From NCBI GenBank assembly GCA_021773395.1, contig JAJFKB010000002.1, forward strand, positions 310,001 through 374,000: 64,000 bases of DNA, given 5' to 3'. Position numbers and translations under genes: made by a program. This document shows, piece after piece, positions 1 to 9,294 of the stretch (positions within the stretch are counted from its first letter, which is position 1; every line of letters begins with the position of its first letter). A model generated the notes under the pieces. That model searched no databases, was not told the origin of the DNA, and worked only from the letters and a program-made list of their open reading frames with translations. This stretch comes from Gammaproteobacteria bacterium (GTDB lineage Bacteria > Pseudomonadota > Gammaproteobacteria > Pseudomonadales > IMCC2047).

Positions 1-1107
1 GTGGATGGCAAATCAGGCTTTTTCAAGGAGCTGGCCGAGGGCGTCAACCAGCTGATCGAAGTGATTTCAGAGAGCTTCGAGGATGTTTCTGTTGTCATGG
101 ATGCCGTAGCTAAGGGCGATCTCACCCAAAGTATCAGCAAGGACTACGCAGGCACCTATGGCCACGTAAAAGATAGTATTAATTCAACCATTGGCAAATT
201 ACAGGAAGTAGTGGGTGAAATACGTGAGTCCAGTGAGTTCATTAGCAGTGCCAGCAAAGAAATTTCGGCAGGGAATAATAATCTATCGCAGCGCACTGAG
301 CAGCAAGCGGCTACGCTTGAGGAAACTGCATCCAGTATGGAGGAGTTGACCAGTACCGTTAGGAACACTGCTGCAAATTCGCAACAGGCTAATCACTTAG
401 CGACTGAGGCTTTGGATCTGGCTGTACTGGGTGGGGATGTGGTTAAGCGAGCAGTCGTCGCTATGAGTGAAATAACAAACTCAAGCAATAAAATACATCA
501 GATTATCGGTGTGATCGACGAGATCGCATTTCAGACCAACCTGCTTGCGCTCAACGCCTCAGTCGAGGCTGCCCGCGCCGGAGAGTTAGGGCGTGGTTTT
601 GCTGTCGTCGCTACTGAGGTACGCAATCTCGCCCAGCGAAGTGCTACCGCCGCCAAAGAAATTAAGGAGTTAATATCTGAAAGCGGGGCAAAAGTTGAGT
701 CCGGAGGCAAGCTGGTCAATGAGTCAGGAGACACTCTGGCGAGTATCGTTGCCAGCGTTACACAGGTTGAGAGCATTGTCTCTGAAATTGCCGTCGCATC
801 ACAGCAGCAGTCAGCTGGAATTGAGCAAGTAAGCAAAGCCATTATGCAAATGGATGAAATCACCCAGCAAAACTCAGCGTTGGCAGAACAGGCATGCGCA
901 ACCAGTGAGGCATCTCTGAATAAAACTCAGGAAATGAGCACTCTGGTTGCCTTTTTTAAGATGATGCAACCTGGTGGTTCTGAGCCTGCCAGTGCACCAA
1001 GCAGCAGCCCCTCATCCAGTGGGGTATCATCCATGGCATCAGTGAGAGCCTTGCCTCAACGCAATCGTACGTCTTCGTCAGTTGCTGAGGACTGGGATGA
1101 GTTTTAA
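1..1107 (+). CDS. Methyl-accepting chemotaxis protein, C-terminal part (cut by window edge)
   Basis: This is the cytoplasmic part of a transmembrane chemoreceptor that signals through CheA/CheW to the flagellar motor. The visible 368 residues start inside a HAMP region (about residues 20-75) and continue into a long coiled-coil signalling domain. The hairpin tip motif [20 protein letters not shown] (about 171-190) is the CheA/CheW contact. The protein ends in DWDEF, which resembles the NWETF pentapeptide that tethers CheR and CheB in high-abundance receptors. The sensor and membrane segments lie left of the window, so the GTG at position 1 is almost certainly not the true start. The ligand cannot be predicted. 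A good terminator follows. Confidence 0.95.
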   Translation: MDGKSGFFKELAEGVNQLIEVISESFEDVSVVMDAVAKGDLTQSISKDYAGTYGHVKDSINSTIGKLQEVVGEIRESSEFISSASKEISAGNNNLSQRTEQQAATLEETASSMEELTSTVRNTAANSQQANHLATEALDLAVLGGDVVKRAVVAMSEITNSSNKIHQIIGVIDEIAFQTNLLALNASVEAARAGELGRGFAVVATEVRNLAQRSATAAKEIKELISESGAKVESGGKLVNESGDTLASIVASVTQVESIVSEIAVASQQQSAGIEQVSKAIMQMDEITQQNSALAEQACATSEASLNKTQEMSTLVAFFKMMQPGGSEPASAPSSSPSSSGVSSMASVRALPQRNRTSSSVAEDWDEF

Positions 1108-1130
1108 CAGGAATTGCTTTTGACATCAGC

Positions 1131-1168
1131 AAAGAGCGCCGTCATAACTGGACGGCGCTTCTTTTTTA
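1131..1168 (+). terminator. Rho-independent terminator of the chemoreceptor gene
   Basis: A perfect GC-rich stem, AGCGCCGTC pairing with GACGGCGCT around a 7-base loop, is followed by TTCTTTTTT. It lies 24 bases after the chemoreceptor stop codon. Confidence 0.9.
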
Positions 1169-1232
1169 AGAAGCAAATAGTGCTGCAATTCAGAGATTAA
1201 AGCCTTTAAAAAATTTGCCTTTTCGTTGCGGC

Positions 1233-3323
1233 TTAATAATCAATTTTTACCGTTAACCCCGCGTAGAAATTCTGTTCTGGCGCAGGCTCGAAATATCTAC
1301 CACCAAACGCATTAATGCGGATATTGGACGCATAGTCTTCATCACCTAGATTATTCGCACCGACAAAGGGCGTCAGTTCTGCCCTGCCCAAACTCAACCT
1401 CCAACCCAAACGCAGGTTTGCCAGCGTATAGGCATCCGTTTTAACGGCATTCGCGTTGTCCGCGTAAAAACCATCTACATATGTCAATTCTGCTGCTACG
1501 AACATTCCCCGGTGATGGTAATAGGATAACGAACCATGAACCAGGTGCTCAGGTATTCCCGGGATCAAATTGCCGTTGTAACTTACTCCGTTTTCATTAT
1601 TAAACCGCTCAAATTGAAAATCTGAATAGGTGTAGGCAAGAGCGACCTTCAGGTTTTCTGTCAATCGTGCCGCCAGCGCCATTTCAATACCTTGACGGCT
1701 TGACTCCCCCGTATTCTCATAAAAAGTACGTCCGGGAGACTCTGCCAGTTCGAAGGGTGTCAGTTCATCCTCAAGATCTATCGAAAATAGTGCCAAATCA
1801 TAGCTCAACTGATAATTTTCCAGTACGCCCTTGATACCCAATTCGTAGCTGACCGCATCTTGGGGATCCAGCTTTTGATTGAAACCACCACCGGCCGGAT
1901 TTGCAAACTCGGTGGTGGTTGGAGTCTCAAAAGAACTGCCCACATTGACGTATAAATTTAACTGATCATTAACCTGCCAAAGCAGCCCAAGACTACCGCT
2001 CAACGAATCCAGATCAGTATTACCAGAGTCATCACCATCGGAGAAAAACTTGTCATCCACATCAAACTCTACTTCGTCAAAACGTAAACCCAGAGTCAAT
2101 TCCAAATAGTCAGTTATCGCGGTTTCGTTCTGCACAAACAGCCCCAGACTCGTGACCTCTTCTACCTGGTCAAATACCAGGGAACCTCGCACGCCATTGT
2201 TATTGTTAAAGCGCCGTCGATCATCCTCCTGACGATCCAGATCTACTCCCATCGTTAGCCGATTATCTAAACCCACTAGCGGTGCTGAGTTAATATACTG
2301 CACACCGCCGCCCATAAAACTCCGATCGAATTGCACAATGCCTCCATCAGTGAATGGCAGCTTATTGGCAAAATCCCTCGATAGCGTGTATGCGCGTGCG
2401 ACCACCTCCTGATATTCCCCAAAAGCTTTGCGATACTTAACGCCAAACTTCTGCTGATCAATCGTCTCACCGGTGTCAAACAACACGTTTCGATCACGCG
2501 CCTGCGAAGGGTCAGCCTTAACCGCTGAGGCATTTATACCTCCGGGGTCATCAGAAACCGGAGAATCAAAGAGATTAATAATCACTGTTAAATCTGATGT
2601 TTCATCGATTTGGATACGAAAGCGACTATTAAAGTTTTTGTTCTGCGCATGGCTTTGATCTCTGTACCCGTCCAGATCCAAATAGGAGGCACTTAACAGA
2701 TAATCCAGCTGTCCAGACTTGCCAGCTGTTTTGAGCTGCGACTTAGCATAACCGTACTCTCCAAAAGCTGTGCGCGCTTCCAGAAAAGGCTTTGCAGGCG
2801 CCTCTTCGCTAGTAATATTGATAACGCCCCCGGACGCATTTCCGTAAAGCGACGAGCTCGCTCCGCGAAGCACTTCAATTTGTCCTACTGACCCAAGATC
2901 AACACTATCGAACTGCCCCTGCCCATCCGGTAATGTATTAGGAATTCCATCGACCAGGATCCTGACACCGCGCACACCAAAGCTACCACGCGCTCCGGAA
3001 CCGCGGATCGCAACACGTAGATCCTGCGCAAAGTTATAACGATTTTGTAAAAATATTCCTGGAATACGAGAGAGTGATTCGTCCAGACCTAATTGCTGCT
3101 GCCCCAACTGCACCTGCTCTAAATTCACCACACCAATGGCTGCAGGCAAACTAAAGGCATCTTTATTCACACGGGTTGCATTGACAATCAACTCCTCGCG
3201 AGCCTGATTATCAGCAGCTATCAGCCATGAGGGACTGACAACTAATATGAAACCGGAATAAAACAGTGTTGGTTTTGTAAAGCGTTTTACAATAGTAAAA
3301 AAAGACAGCCTTCTTGCGGGCAT
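1233..3323 (-). CDS. TonB-dependent outer-membrane receptor
   Basis: This 696-residue protein is a typical TonB-dependent receptor, which imports siderophores, haem, vitamins or other large ligands using energy from TonB. A hydrophobic signal segment lies at about residues 16-36. The plug domain follows at about 45-175, with the hallmark stretches RIPGIFLQNRYNFAQDLRVA, RGVRILVDGIPNTLPDGQGQ and VLRGASSSLYGNASGGVINI. The remainder is the beta-barrel, ending in an aromatic residue (KIDY), as expected for barrel insertion. It stands alone with no exporter or siderophore genes beside it. The plug resembles FecA-like and related receptors, but the ligand is unknown. The first ATG lies downstream of AGGAAG. 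Confidence 0.93.
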   Translation of the reverse strand: MPARRLSFFTIVKRFTKPTLFYSGFILVVSPSWLIAADNQAREELIVNATRVNKDAFSLPAAIGVVNLEQVQLGQQQLGLDESLSRIPGIFLQNRYNFAQDLRVAIRGSGARGSFGVRGVRILVDGIPNTLPDGQGQFDSVDLGSVGQIEVLRGASSSLYGNASGGVINITSEEAPAKPFLEARTAFGEYGYAKSQLKTAGKSGQLDYLLSASYLDLDGYRDQSHAQNKNFNSRFRIQIDETSDLTVIINLFDSPVSDDPGGINASAVKADPSQARDRNVLFDTGETIDQQKFGVKYRKAFGEYQEVVARAYTLSRDFANKLPFTDGGIVQFDRSFMGGGVQYINSAPLVGLDNRLTMGVDLDRQEDDRRRFNNNNGVRGSLVFDQVEEVTSLGLFVQNETAITDYLELTLGLRFDEVEFDVDDKFFSDGDDSGNTDLDSLSGSLGLLWQVNDQLNLYVNVGSSFETPTTTEFANPAGGGFNQKLDPQDAVSYELGIKGVLENYQLSYDLALFSIDLEDELTPFELAESPGRTFYENTGESSRQGIEMALAARLTENLKVALAYTYSDFQFERFNNENGVSYNGNLIPGIPEHLVHGSLSYYHHRGMFVAAELTYVDGFYADNANAVKTDAYTLANLRLGWRLSLGRAELTPFVGANNLGDEDYASNIRINAFGGRYFEPAPEQNFYAGLTVKIDY

Positions 3324-3460
3324 AGAACTTCCTAAAAATCTGTGAGTAGTTCGGTGACTATTTTCAGAGCCAATCTCATGTGGTTCAGCAATTAGTCAAT
3401 CAGATCAGAAGGGCTATAATCGTTTAAATATGGATTATGGCAAATCAACTTACGCCCCGA

Positions 3461-3666
3461 TTATTTTTCTATCTTCGTCGACAAAATAATTGAAGACACC
3501 GTCTTTTCAACACCAGTGGTGTCGCCTATTTGATCCAGCACCTCGTCCAATGACGAGGTGGATTCTGCACTGATTATGGCGATCATGTCAAAAATACCAT
3601 TTACTGCATACCCCTCACTGAAACACAGGGTAAAACCGCTAATAATACCGTGGTTTTTATCCGCGC
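3461..3666 (-). pseudogene. Lrp/AsnC-family regulator remnant (C-terminal ligand-binding domain only)
   Basis: About 65 residues match the end of an Lrp/AsnC RAM domain: CFSEGYAVNGIFDMIAIIS, then LDEVLDQIGDTTGVEKTVSS, ending IILSTKIEK. The N-terminal helix-turn-helix and the start of the RAM domain are missing. An open frame continues upstream to 3736, but those extra residues are only the antisense of the neighbouring aldehyde dehydrogenase fragment, so the real sequence ends near 3666. The loss of the 5' half matches the loss in the divergent neighbour, which suggests one deletion removed both. The fragment is not expected to bind DNA. Confidence 0.8.
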
Positions 3667-3667
3667 G

Positions 3668-4003
3668 CCTATTCTCTATATCTATCCGTACAGCGATTTG
3701 CAGGAAGCGATTCGTCAGCATAACGATGTACCCCAAGGGTTAGCTTCTGCCATCTTCACCAGAGATCTTCAGGAATCGGAGCTATTCCTTGGGGCCAACG
3801 GCAGCGACTGAGGTATCGCCAATGTCAACATCGGCTCTAGCGGTGCAGAAATTGGTGGTGCTTTTGGTGGTGAAAAAGAAACTGGCGGCGGTCGCGAATC
3901 CGGTTCGGATACCTGGAAAGGCTATATGCGCCGCAGCATCAATACTATTAACTACTCCACCGAACTACCCCTGGCGCAAGCTGTCAGATTTGAACGCCAA
4001 TAA
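3668..4003 (+). pseudogene. Aldehyde dehydrogenase remnant (piperideine-6-carboxylate / aminoadipate-semialdehyde type)
   Basis: Reading from 3668 gives about 111 codons matching the C-terminus of the lysine-catabolic aldehyde dehydrogenase (AmaB/Pcd, ALDH7 class). It begins PILYIYPYSDLQEAI, continues DVPQGLASAIFT and GANVNIG-type residues, then [20 protein letters not shown] and [13 protein letters not shown]. The catalytic cysteine and NAD-binding parts are absent because about three quarters of the gene is gone. An in-frame TGA at 3809-3811 replaces the Cys usually found in the SDCGIANVN motif, a TGC to TGA change. It abuts the truncated lrp-type gene head to head. In many proteobacteria such regulators control this dehydrogenase. 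Confidence 0.85.
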
Positions 4004-4413
4004 TTATTCCCCGGCAAAGCTGGCAGTCCGTATATTTCACCAGTACGCCTAAAAAGGCTTTGAAACTCCTATGCATATAGGATTTTATCTAAAATCGCCT
4101 CGGTAACGGTTTGTCACCGGCATGTAGCTGCCCAGTTTTTCACTTGAGTTGCTGCATATTTTGAAAGAATCGATATCATCAGATGGTCTCCCTCAATTAA
4201 GCTTTTCTTCGATAATCGGGAATATAAACCACATGGTTCTTATACCCCCATCTGGCGTCATTTTAACTGTCTGGTTGCTATGGATTCTCCTTTGCGTGGA
4301 GCCTTGTGGCTCATGCGCTGAAGTTACCAAGAGACTTCTTGTCTGCCGAATCATCTATGAAGGCCACCCCAGCAGGGCTGGGGATCACCTTTTGAAAAAA
4401 TTCTAAACTCAAC
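4004..4413. other. Intergenic stretch, no supported gene
   Basis: About 410 bases separate the aldehyde dehydrogenase remnant from the lipoprotein gene. The longest frame (85 codons from 4149) lacks a ribosome site and resembles nothing I know. A short CCCCAGC/GCTGGGG hairpin at about 4367-4383 lacks a proper T-run on either strand. The stretch is probably decayed sequence. Confidence 0.5.
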
Positions 4414-4806
4414 TTATTCCATCAAGGAAGACATCTTTTTCTCAGCCTCACCCATGGCATTCTCCTTGGTTTCCTCCAGGGTCTTATCTTTTGCTTCAGA
4501 CATCAGCTTGTCCTTGGTGCCCTCAATCGTTTCATTCAGTTTTTCCTTGATGGTATCGGTAGCCGCTACCTTGGCACCTTCTACCATGTCCTGAGTTTTA
4601 TCCTTAACCGCTTCATAAGCTCCACCGGCTTTATCCTTTGCCATTTTCATCGTATCCGCAGCTGTTTTATTCATAGAGTCCATAGCTCCAGCTGCTTTTT
4701 CCGTAGCATTATCCAACTGCGATTTCGAACTGCTTGAGTCATCGCTACAGGCAGATAAACCCATCACGATAAATGTCGATAACAATATTTTAGTTACACT
4801 GGTCAT
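4414..4806 (-). CDS. Small lipoprotein with LEA-like amphipathic repeats
   Basis: The 130-residue product has a lipoprotein signal peptide with lipobox LSAC (Cys at about residue 20), so it should be lipidated and membrane-anchored. The rest is highly charged and rich in Lys, Ala, Glu and Asp. Imperfect repeats such as KDKAGGAYEAVKDKTQDMVE, and the later EGTKDKLMSEAKDKTLEETK, predict long amphipathic helices. This resembles late-embryogenesis-abundant or YtxH-like stress proteins. No enzyme motif is visible. It lies just upstream of two small heat-shock proteins and a Deg protease, so an envelope-stress role is an inference from context. A ribosome site (AGGAG) precedes the ATG. Confidence 0.75.
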   Translation of the reverse strand: MTSVTKILLSTFIVMGLSACSDDSSSSKSQLDNATEKAAGAMDSMNKTAADTMKMAKDKAGGAYEAVKDKTQDMVEGAKVAATDTIKEKLNETIEGTKDKLMSEAKDKTLEETKENAMGEAEKKMSSLME

Positions 4807-5055
4807 TTTATATCTCCTTTTGACTTAAACTTGCTCACCAACCAATGTCGGCAACACAAATTCATCCTATCACAGGGTAACCAGGCCAAATGTAAAGCCT
4901 TTGTAAAATCTAAAAACCCTTATAAAAATCGATAAAACCCTCTTGAAATACCATACAAAGCACCTAGATAGAGAATTAGCACGCCGTATCTGGAACAAGT
5001 ACGGTAGTTGCTAAGTTAAATTTTTTTAAGTATTGCTTCATATGGAGGATGTGTC

Positions 5056-5523
5056 GTGAACACGATTGATTTAACCCCACTGTATCGGAACAGTATTGGC
5101 TTTGATAGGTTTGGCACACTGCTGGACAAAGCACTAGGCAGTAAGCAAACGGCTCCAGGATACCCCCCTTACGATATAGAAGTACATGATGAAAATCAGT
5201 ATACCATCACTCTCGTGGTGGCCGGATTTGACCGGTCAGAACTGGACATACAGCTAGACAACGGGGTGCTAACCGTGCGAGGAGAAAAATGCAACGATGG
5301 TGAACAGAGTAAGTATATCTATCAGGGAATTACCAATAGAACCTTCGAGCGCAAATTCAATCTGGCAGACTACGTTGAAGTAACCAAAGCTAATCTGGAA
5401 AGAGGCCTGCTAACAATTAATCTAATGCGGGAAATTCCCGAGGAGATGAAACCAAAATCGATCACCATTGGCATCACAGACCAGGCAATCGATCAACCTC
5501 CCGAGAACCAGAAACCAGCTTAA
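5056..5523 (+). CDS. Small heat-shock protein, IbpA/Hsp20 family
   Basis: The 155-residue protein has an alpha-crystallin domain at about residues 35-135, including YDIEVHDENQYTITLVVAGF, NGVLTVRGEK and FERKFNLADYVEVTKANLERGLLTI. Such proteins are ATP-independent holdases that bind unfolding proteins and pass them to DnaK or ClpB. The N-terminus (LTPLYRNSIGFDRFGTLLD) matches class A IbpA/IbpB types. The start is GTG with GGAGG seven bases upstream. A second, more divergent Hsp20 gene and a Deg protease follow on the same strand, forming a protein quality-control cluster. Confidence 0.95.
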   Translation: MNTIDLTPLYRNSIGFDRFGTLLDKALGSKQTAPGYPPYDIEVHDENQYTITLVVAGFDRSELDIQLDNGVLTVRGEKCNDGEQSKYIYQGITNRTFERKFNLADYVEVTKANLERGLLTINLMREIPEEMKPKSITIGITDQAIDQPPENQKPA

Positions 5524-5612
5524 TTTAAAGTCATTGGGGACAAACCGGGCGGCATCATAAGCTGCCCCATTTTACAATCACTATCGCAACATAGATTGCA
5601 GGAGAACACCAC

Positions 5613-6194
5613 ATGGATCTTAATAAGCTCAATCCCTGGAACTGGTTTAAGCATGAAGAATCAACACTCAGCACAGGCAGCCAGGTGCCTGTAAAACGAG
5701 CGGCCAATGAACAGCAAATGCCGACTTCTGAGCAATCATTCTATAACCCGGTCCAGCAATTGCGTCAGCAGATTGACAGCCTGTTTGACGATACTTTCCG
5801 CGGTTTTGAGTTTCCCTCACTTCGACCCAAGCTTCCTGAATCAGGGAGCAGCTGGATAACACAAACTTTCAGACCAAACCTGAACGTATCCAGCGATAAT
5901 CGCTGTTATGAAGTGACACTGGAGGCACCGGGAATGACCGAGAACAATCTGTCCATTGAAGTCAGCGGCGATATCCTGACCATTCAGGGTGAAAAGCAAG
6001 AGGAAAAGGAAGATAAGGATCGCCACTTCTACCGTATCGAGAGGAGTTATGGAAATTTCCAGAGAACCCTGTCATTGCCTGATGACGCCAACGTCGATGA
6101 AATTGAGGCAAATATGAAGGATGGCATATTGAAATTGATGATTCCTCGGCGCGAGGTAATGGACAGCGAAGCCCGAAAAATCAGCATCAATTAA
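5613..6194 (+). CDS. Small heat-shock protein, Hsp20 family (second, longer type)
   Basis: This 193-residue holdase has an extended, polar N-terminal arm (about 1-75) and an alpha-crystallin domain at about 85-185, with RPNLNVSSDNRCYEVTLEAP, LSIEVSGDILTIQGEKQEEK and NMKDGILKLMIPR. It belongs to a different Hsp20 subgroup from the preceding IbpA-like gene, nearer the HspC/class B-like type, so the pair is not a recent duplication. AGGAG lies nine bases before the ATG. The gene sits 89 bases after the first Hsp20 gene and 68 before the protease, compatible with one operon. Confidence 0.93.
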   Translation: MDLNKLNPWNWFKHEESTLSTGSQVPVKRAANEQQMPTSEQSFYNPVQQLRQQIDSLFDDTFRGFEFPSLRPKLPESGSSWITQTFRPNLNVSSDNRCYEVTLEAPGMTENNLSIEVSGDILTIQGEKQEEKEDKDRHFYRIERSYGNFQRTLSLPDDANVDEIEANMKDGILKLMIPRREVMDSEARKISIN

Positions 6195-6262
6195 TAACAA
6201 TTCTCTTATGCACAGCAGGTTTTGACTACCTGCTGTGCGCCTCTATCAAAAGGAATCTATTA

Positions 6263-7624
6263 GTGCTTATAAGAAAATATTTTATTATTTTTCTACTTCT
6301 GTTGACTGCAATATCAGCGCAGGGTGGTTTGCCCACTGAGGATTCTAATGGCAAGCCTTTACCATCCCTTGCTCCAATGCTGAAACAGATCAACCCTGCA
6401 GTCGTAAATATCGCCACATTTTCCACCCAGCAAGCCTTTAACCCGCTATTGAATGACCCTTTCTTCAGACGCTTCTTTAACATTCCTGAACAGCGTCAGT
6501 TCCCACGGCCCACGCCCAAAAAACGCCAGCAAAGTGCTGGATCCGGCGTCATAGTAGACGCTTCAGAAGGTATCGTAATTACCAATTATCACGTTATTAA
6601 GGATGCTGATGACGTACAGGTTTCCCTAGTGGATGGCAGATCCTTCAAAGCTCAGGTTAAGGGAATCGACCCGGAGTTGGATATTGCTATTCTCCAAATC
6701 AAAGCCGATCAACTAACACAAGTGACAATGGCCAGCTCCAACACCCTTGAAGTGGGCGATTTTGTAGTCGCAATAGGTAATCCCTTCGGCTTGGGACAGA
6801 CAGTCACGACTGGTATCGTCAGTGCCCTGGGTAGAACTGGATTAGGCATTGAAGGATATGAAAACTTTATTCAGACCGACGCATCAATCAACCCGGGCAA
6901 TTCCGGCGGCGCATTAGTCAACTTACGGGGTGAATTGATCGGTATTAATACCGCCATCATCGCTCCCGCTGGGGGTAACGTGGGCATTGGTTTTGCTATT
7001 CCAATAAACATGGCGAAAGCAAGCATGTCTCAGATTAATGAATATGGCGAGGTACGGCGGGGCCAGATTGGCGTTGGGGTTCAGGATATCACTCCTGAAT
7101 TGCGGGAAGCCTTTGGATTAGCAAATGGCCAGCAGGGCGTATTGGTAACAGGAGTCAGCGAAAAATCACCTGCTGAAGAGGCAGGCATTGAAGCTGGTGA
7201 TGTTATTATCTCAATTGACGGTATCGGCACCAGATCATCCGGCCAATTACGCAGCCAGATTGCCGTTAAAGCAATCGGTGACAAGGTTAGCGTCGGACTG
7301 ATTCGTAATGGAAAAACAAAAACACTAGCCTTGAAAGTAGGAAAGCCACAGCAGCTTTCATCCGTTAATGGCAAACTACATTCTTTGCTTGAAGGCGCTC
7401 ATTTTGAAAATAATCCTGAAGGTGAAGGTGTAATAGTTACAGGACTTTCACCAAACTCCGCCGCTTCCTATAGTGGGCTTCGCACTGGCGATATAATTCT
7501 CAGTGCAAATCGACAGCGCGTGCATAATATTGGCAGTTTTAAGCGCGCACTATCACATAACCGACAATCAGCACTGCTGCATATAAACCGTAACGGCATG
7601 GCACTTTATCTAGTAATTCGGTAA
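6263..7624 (+). CDS. Periplasmic serine endoprotease, Do/DegQ family
   Basis: The 453-residue protein has an N-terminal signal sequence (about 1-20), a trypsin-like protease domain and two PDZ domains, the layout of DegP/DegQ/MucD. The catalytic triad is visible as His110 (ITNYHVI), Asp140 (DPELDIAIL) and Ser214 (PGNSGGALVN). PDZ1 spans roughly 255-345 and PDZ2 375-450. It degrades or refolds damaged envelope proteins. The start is GTG with AAAGGA upstream, because an earlier in-frame codon has no ribosome site. Its position after two Hsp20 genes suggests co-regulation under protein-folding stress. It is shorter in the second PDZ than many DegP proteins, so DegQ-like is the safer name. Confidence 0.93.
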   Translation: MLIRKYFIIFLLLLTAISAQGGLPTEDSNGKPLPSLAPMLKQINPAVVNIATFSTQQAFNPLLNDPFFRRFFNIPEQRQFPRPTPKKRQQSAGSGVIVDASEGIVITNYHVIKDADDVQVSLVDGRSFKAQVKGIDPELDIAILQIKADQLTQVTMASSNTLEVGDFVVAIGNPFGLGQTVTTGIVSALGRTGLGIEGYENFIQTDASINPGNSGGALVNLRGELIGINTAIIAPAGGNVGIGFAIPINMAKASMSQINEYGEVRRGQIGVGVQDITPELREAFGLANGQQGVLVTGVSEKSPAEEAGIEAGDVIISIDGIGTRSSGQLRSQIAVKAIGDKVSVGLIRNGKTKTLALKVGKPQQLSSVNGKLHSLLEGAHFENNPEGEGVIVTGLSPNSAASYSGLRTGDIILSANRQRVHNIGSFKRALSHNRQSALLHINRNGMALYLVIR

Positions 7625-7733
7625 AGCGAGAATTCCCCCAGCTGGATGTCGTTCCCGCCCGATATATTCCAACAGGTTTTATCATATATAAGTGCTTAAA
7701 TACTCAACCAATCTCAAAAACCAAGCAGCTTTG

Positions 7734-7892
7734 CTATTTTTTGGCGATTATCCACACAGCATGAACAATTCCAGGTATATAGCCGAGTAACGTGAGAACA
7801 ATATTGATCCAGAAATGTTTCCCGATTCCAACCTGCAGAAAGACTCCAAGTGGTGGCAATAGAATGGATATCAGTATACGTAATAGGTCCAT
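7734..7892 (-). CDS. Pmp3/YqaE-family small membrane protein
   Basis: A 52-residue frame reads MDLLRILISILLPPLGVFLQ, then VGIGKHFWINIVLTLLGYIP and GIVHAVWIIAKK. The two hydrophobic segments and the PPLGV and GYIPGIVHA motifs are diagnostic of the Pmp3/YqaE (UPF0057) family, found in bacteria, fungi and plants. In yeast it affects membrane potential and salt tolerance. AGGAG lies just upstream of the ATG. It is convergent with the Deg protease. Together with the Hsp20, Deg and LEA-like genes it makes this neighbourhood look like a stress-tolerance cluster, although nothing in the sequence links their regulation. Confidence 0.92.
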   Translation of the reverse strand: MDLLRILISILLPPLGVFLQVGIGKHFWINIVLTLLGYIPGIVHAVWIIAKK

Positions 7893-8488
7893 TTTTTCTC
7901 CTTATTCAAACTTTGCAACAGAGTGTATGAATCTGTATTGCAGGCTTGTTATCAAGATAAGTTGATAGTGTCTCCGAGATAACAGCAATCCATGGAACTA
8001 AAAATACACCTAAAATCAGGGACTACCGATTCACCAATTACCGATTGATCATACTGACGGAGGCAGCGCCTACATTTTAAAATTATAAACTATCGCACTT
8101 GAATTAAACTAGTCCGCCATCTATTTTTCTCCAACTCTTTCAACTTATGACTGACTCCCCGCCGCTCAACATTCAGTATGAGCACCAGCGTTTGAGCGCG
8201 TGTTTAAGGAATAAGGTTTACCTCAAGCCATACGAACAGATGACAGCGTACCTTTTGCTTATCCTAATATTTTTTAGGCAAAAATAGGCGGCAATAAAGA
8301 GCGCGCAGCAATTTTTATCCTGCTTGTCATCGCTTGGTGACCATATTCTTAGAGAAAATAAATGCGTCCCCATTTCTTTCCATTTCTTCGACATCCGAAT
8401 TGATTGCCGTACTTCGATTACTTAGGGTAAAGTGGCCAAGAAAAGGGCGATTGTTCTTCTTATACTCACGAGCTTAGAGGACTAAGTC
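7893..8488. other. Intergenic stretch, no supported gene
   Basis: Nearly 600 AT-rich bases contain no frame with a ribosome site or recognisable product on either strand. The last 100 bases presumably hold the promoter of the following gene. No clear repeat or hairpin terminator was seen. Confidence 0.5.
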
Positions 8489-9010
8489 ATGTCGATTCAG
8501 GAGTGGGCCGCAATTGCCGAGATAGCCGGTGCAATTGCCGTTGTTGCATCGCTAGTATATCTGGCTGTTCAGATTCGCCAGAATACGCACGGGCTATCGA
8601 TGAGCCTAAAAGCCACCGAACTTGCCGCATTTGAACGAAATGTAGAGGCTGGCAATCGCATTCGCGAGATATTTATCCTGAATCCCGAGATCTCGGAATT
8701 ATATGTACGAGGCAACAGGTCTTACTCAGATCTCGGCGGCACCGACCAAATGAGATTTGGTATGGTTCTCGGTAATGTATTTTCAGCAATGCAGGGCGCA
8801 TACATTAGGCAGCTGACGTACGGCAATGATCCAGCAAACTTCGCTGGCACCGAACGCATGCTCGACACTTTGCTCAGGCGCCGCGGCGTTCGCGAATGGC
8901 TGAGCAGCAACAATCCTGACTGGCGCCCCCAGTTCGCCGCGATGGTACAGCAGCGGATCAAATTGTATGAGGACGCGGATGAAATGGCCTCGGCCGAAGG
9001 GCAGGAATAG
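8489..9010 (+). CDS. Uncharacterised protein with one N-terminal membrane helix
   Basis: I do not recognise a named family, but the layout is familiar from many marine proteobacteria. There is a short N-terminus with one hydrophobic helix (about residues 7-27, IAEIAGAIAVVASLVYLAVQ), the motif IRQNT, and then about 140 soluble, mostly helical residues. AGAGGA lies before the ATG. The 173-residue length fits this group of conserved hypothetical proteins. It stands alone between two non-coding stretches. The soluble part probably faces the cytoplasm, and no catalytic motif is visible. Confidence 0.8.
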   Translation: MSIQEWAAIAEIAGAIAVVASLVYLAVQIRQNTHGLSMSLKATELAAFERNVEAGNRIREIFILNPEISELYVRGNRSYSDLGGTDQMRFGMVLGNVFSAMQGAYIRQLTYGNDPANFAGTERMLDTLLRRRGVREWLSSNNPDWRPQFAAMVQQRIKLYEDADEMASAEGQE

Positions 9011-9132
9011 AGTACTGAGTTTCTAGCAAAAAAGGGAATGCATCTTTTTTATCCTGCCCAGCTTCGTTTGGCGGCTATACTTATCCTCGGTAACCACCTT
9101 AGCATCGTATCGATATATATCTATTTGCTTAA

Positions 9133-9294
9133 CTCCCTGAACAAATCTCCAACCCTAAAGCTAAACGCATAGCACCAGGAATAGCCCGCGAATTGCGCGA
9201 GCACGTCGACTTTGCCGAGAAGTGGTTATTAGAAATAATTGAAGATGAGCGCGAACGGATTGAAAATACCGACCTGCTGTTGGCACAGGCATAA
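9133..9294 (+). pseudogene. Unidentified 53-codon C-terminal remnant
   Basis: An open frame with no start codon and an upstream in-frame stop encodes a protein-like, charged helical sequence: LPEQISNPKAKRIAPGIARE, then FAEKWLLEIIEDERERIENT and DLLLAQA before the stop. The composition looks like a genuine conserved C-terminus rather than chance. I cannot name the parent family. The following 200 bases carry no supported gene. Confidence 0.4.

Noticed and set aside
3461-3736. 91-codon frame as an intact stand-alone RAM-domain protein
   Set aside because: The first 24 or so codons are the antisense of the aldehyde dehydrogenase fragment, so the frame is a fusion by deletion.
3809-3811. In-frame TGA at a conserved Cys position as selenocysteine
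   Set aside because: The gene lacks its 5' three quarters and its promoter, no SECIS-like hairpin follows, and the Cys is not catalytic, so decay is simpler.
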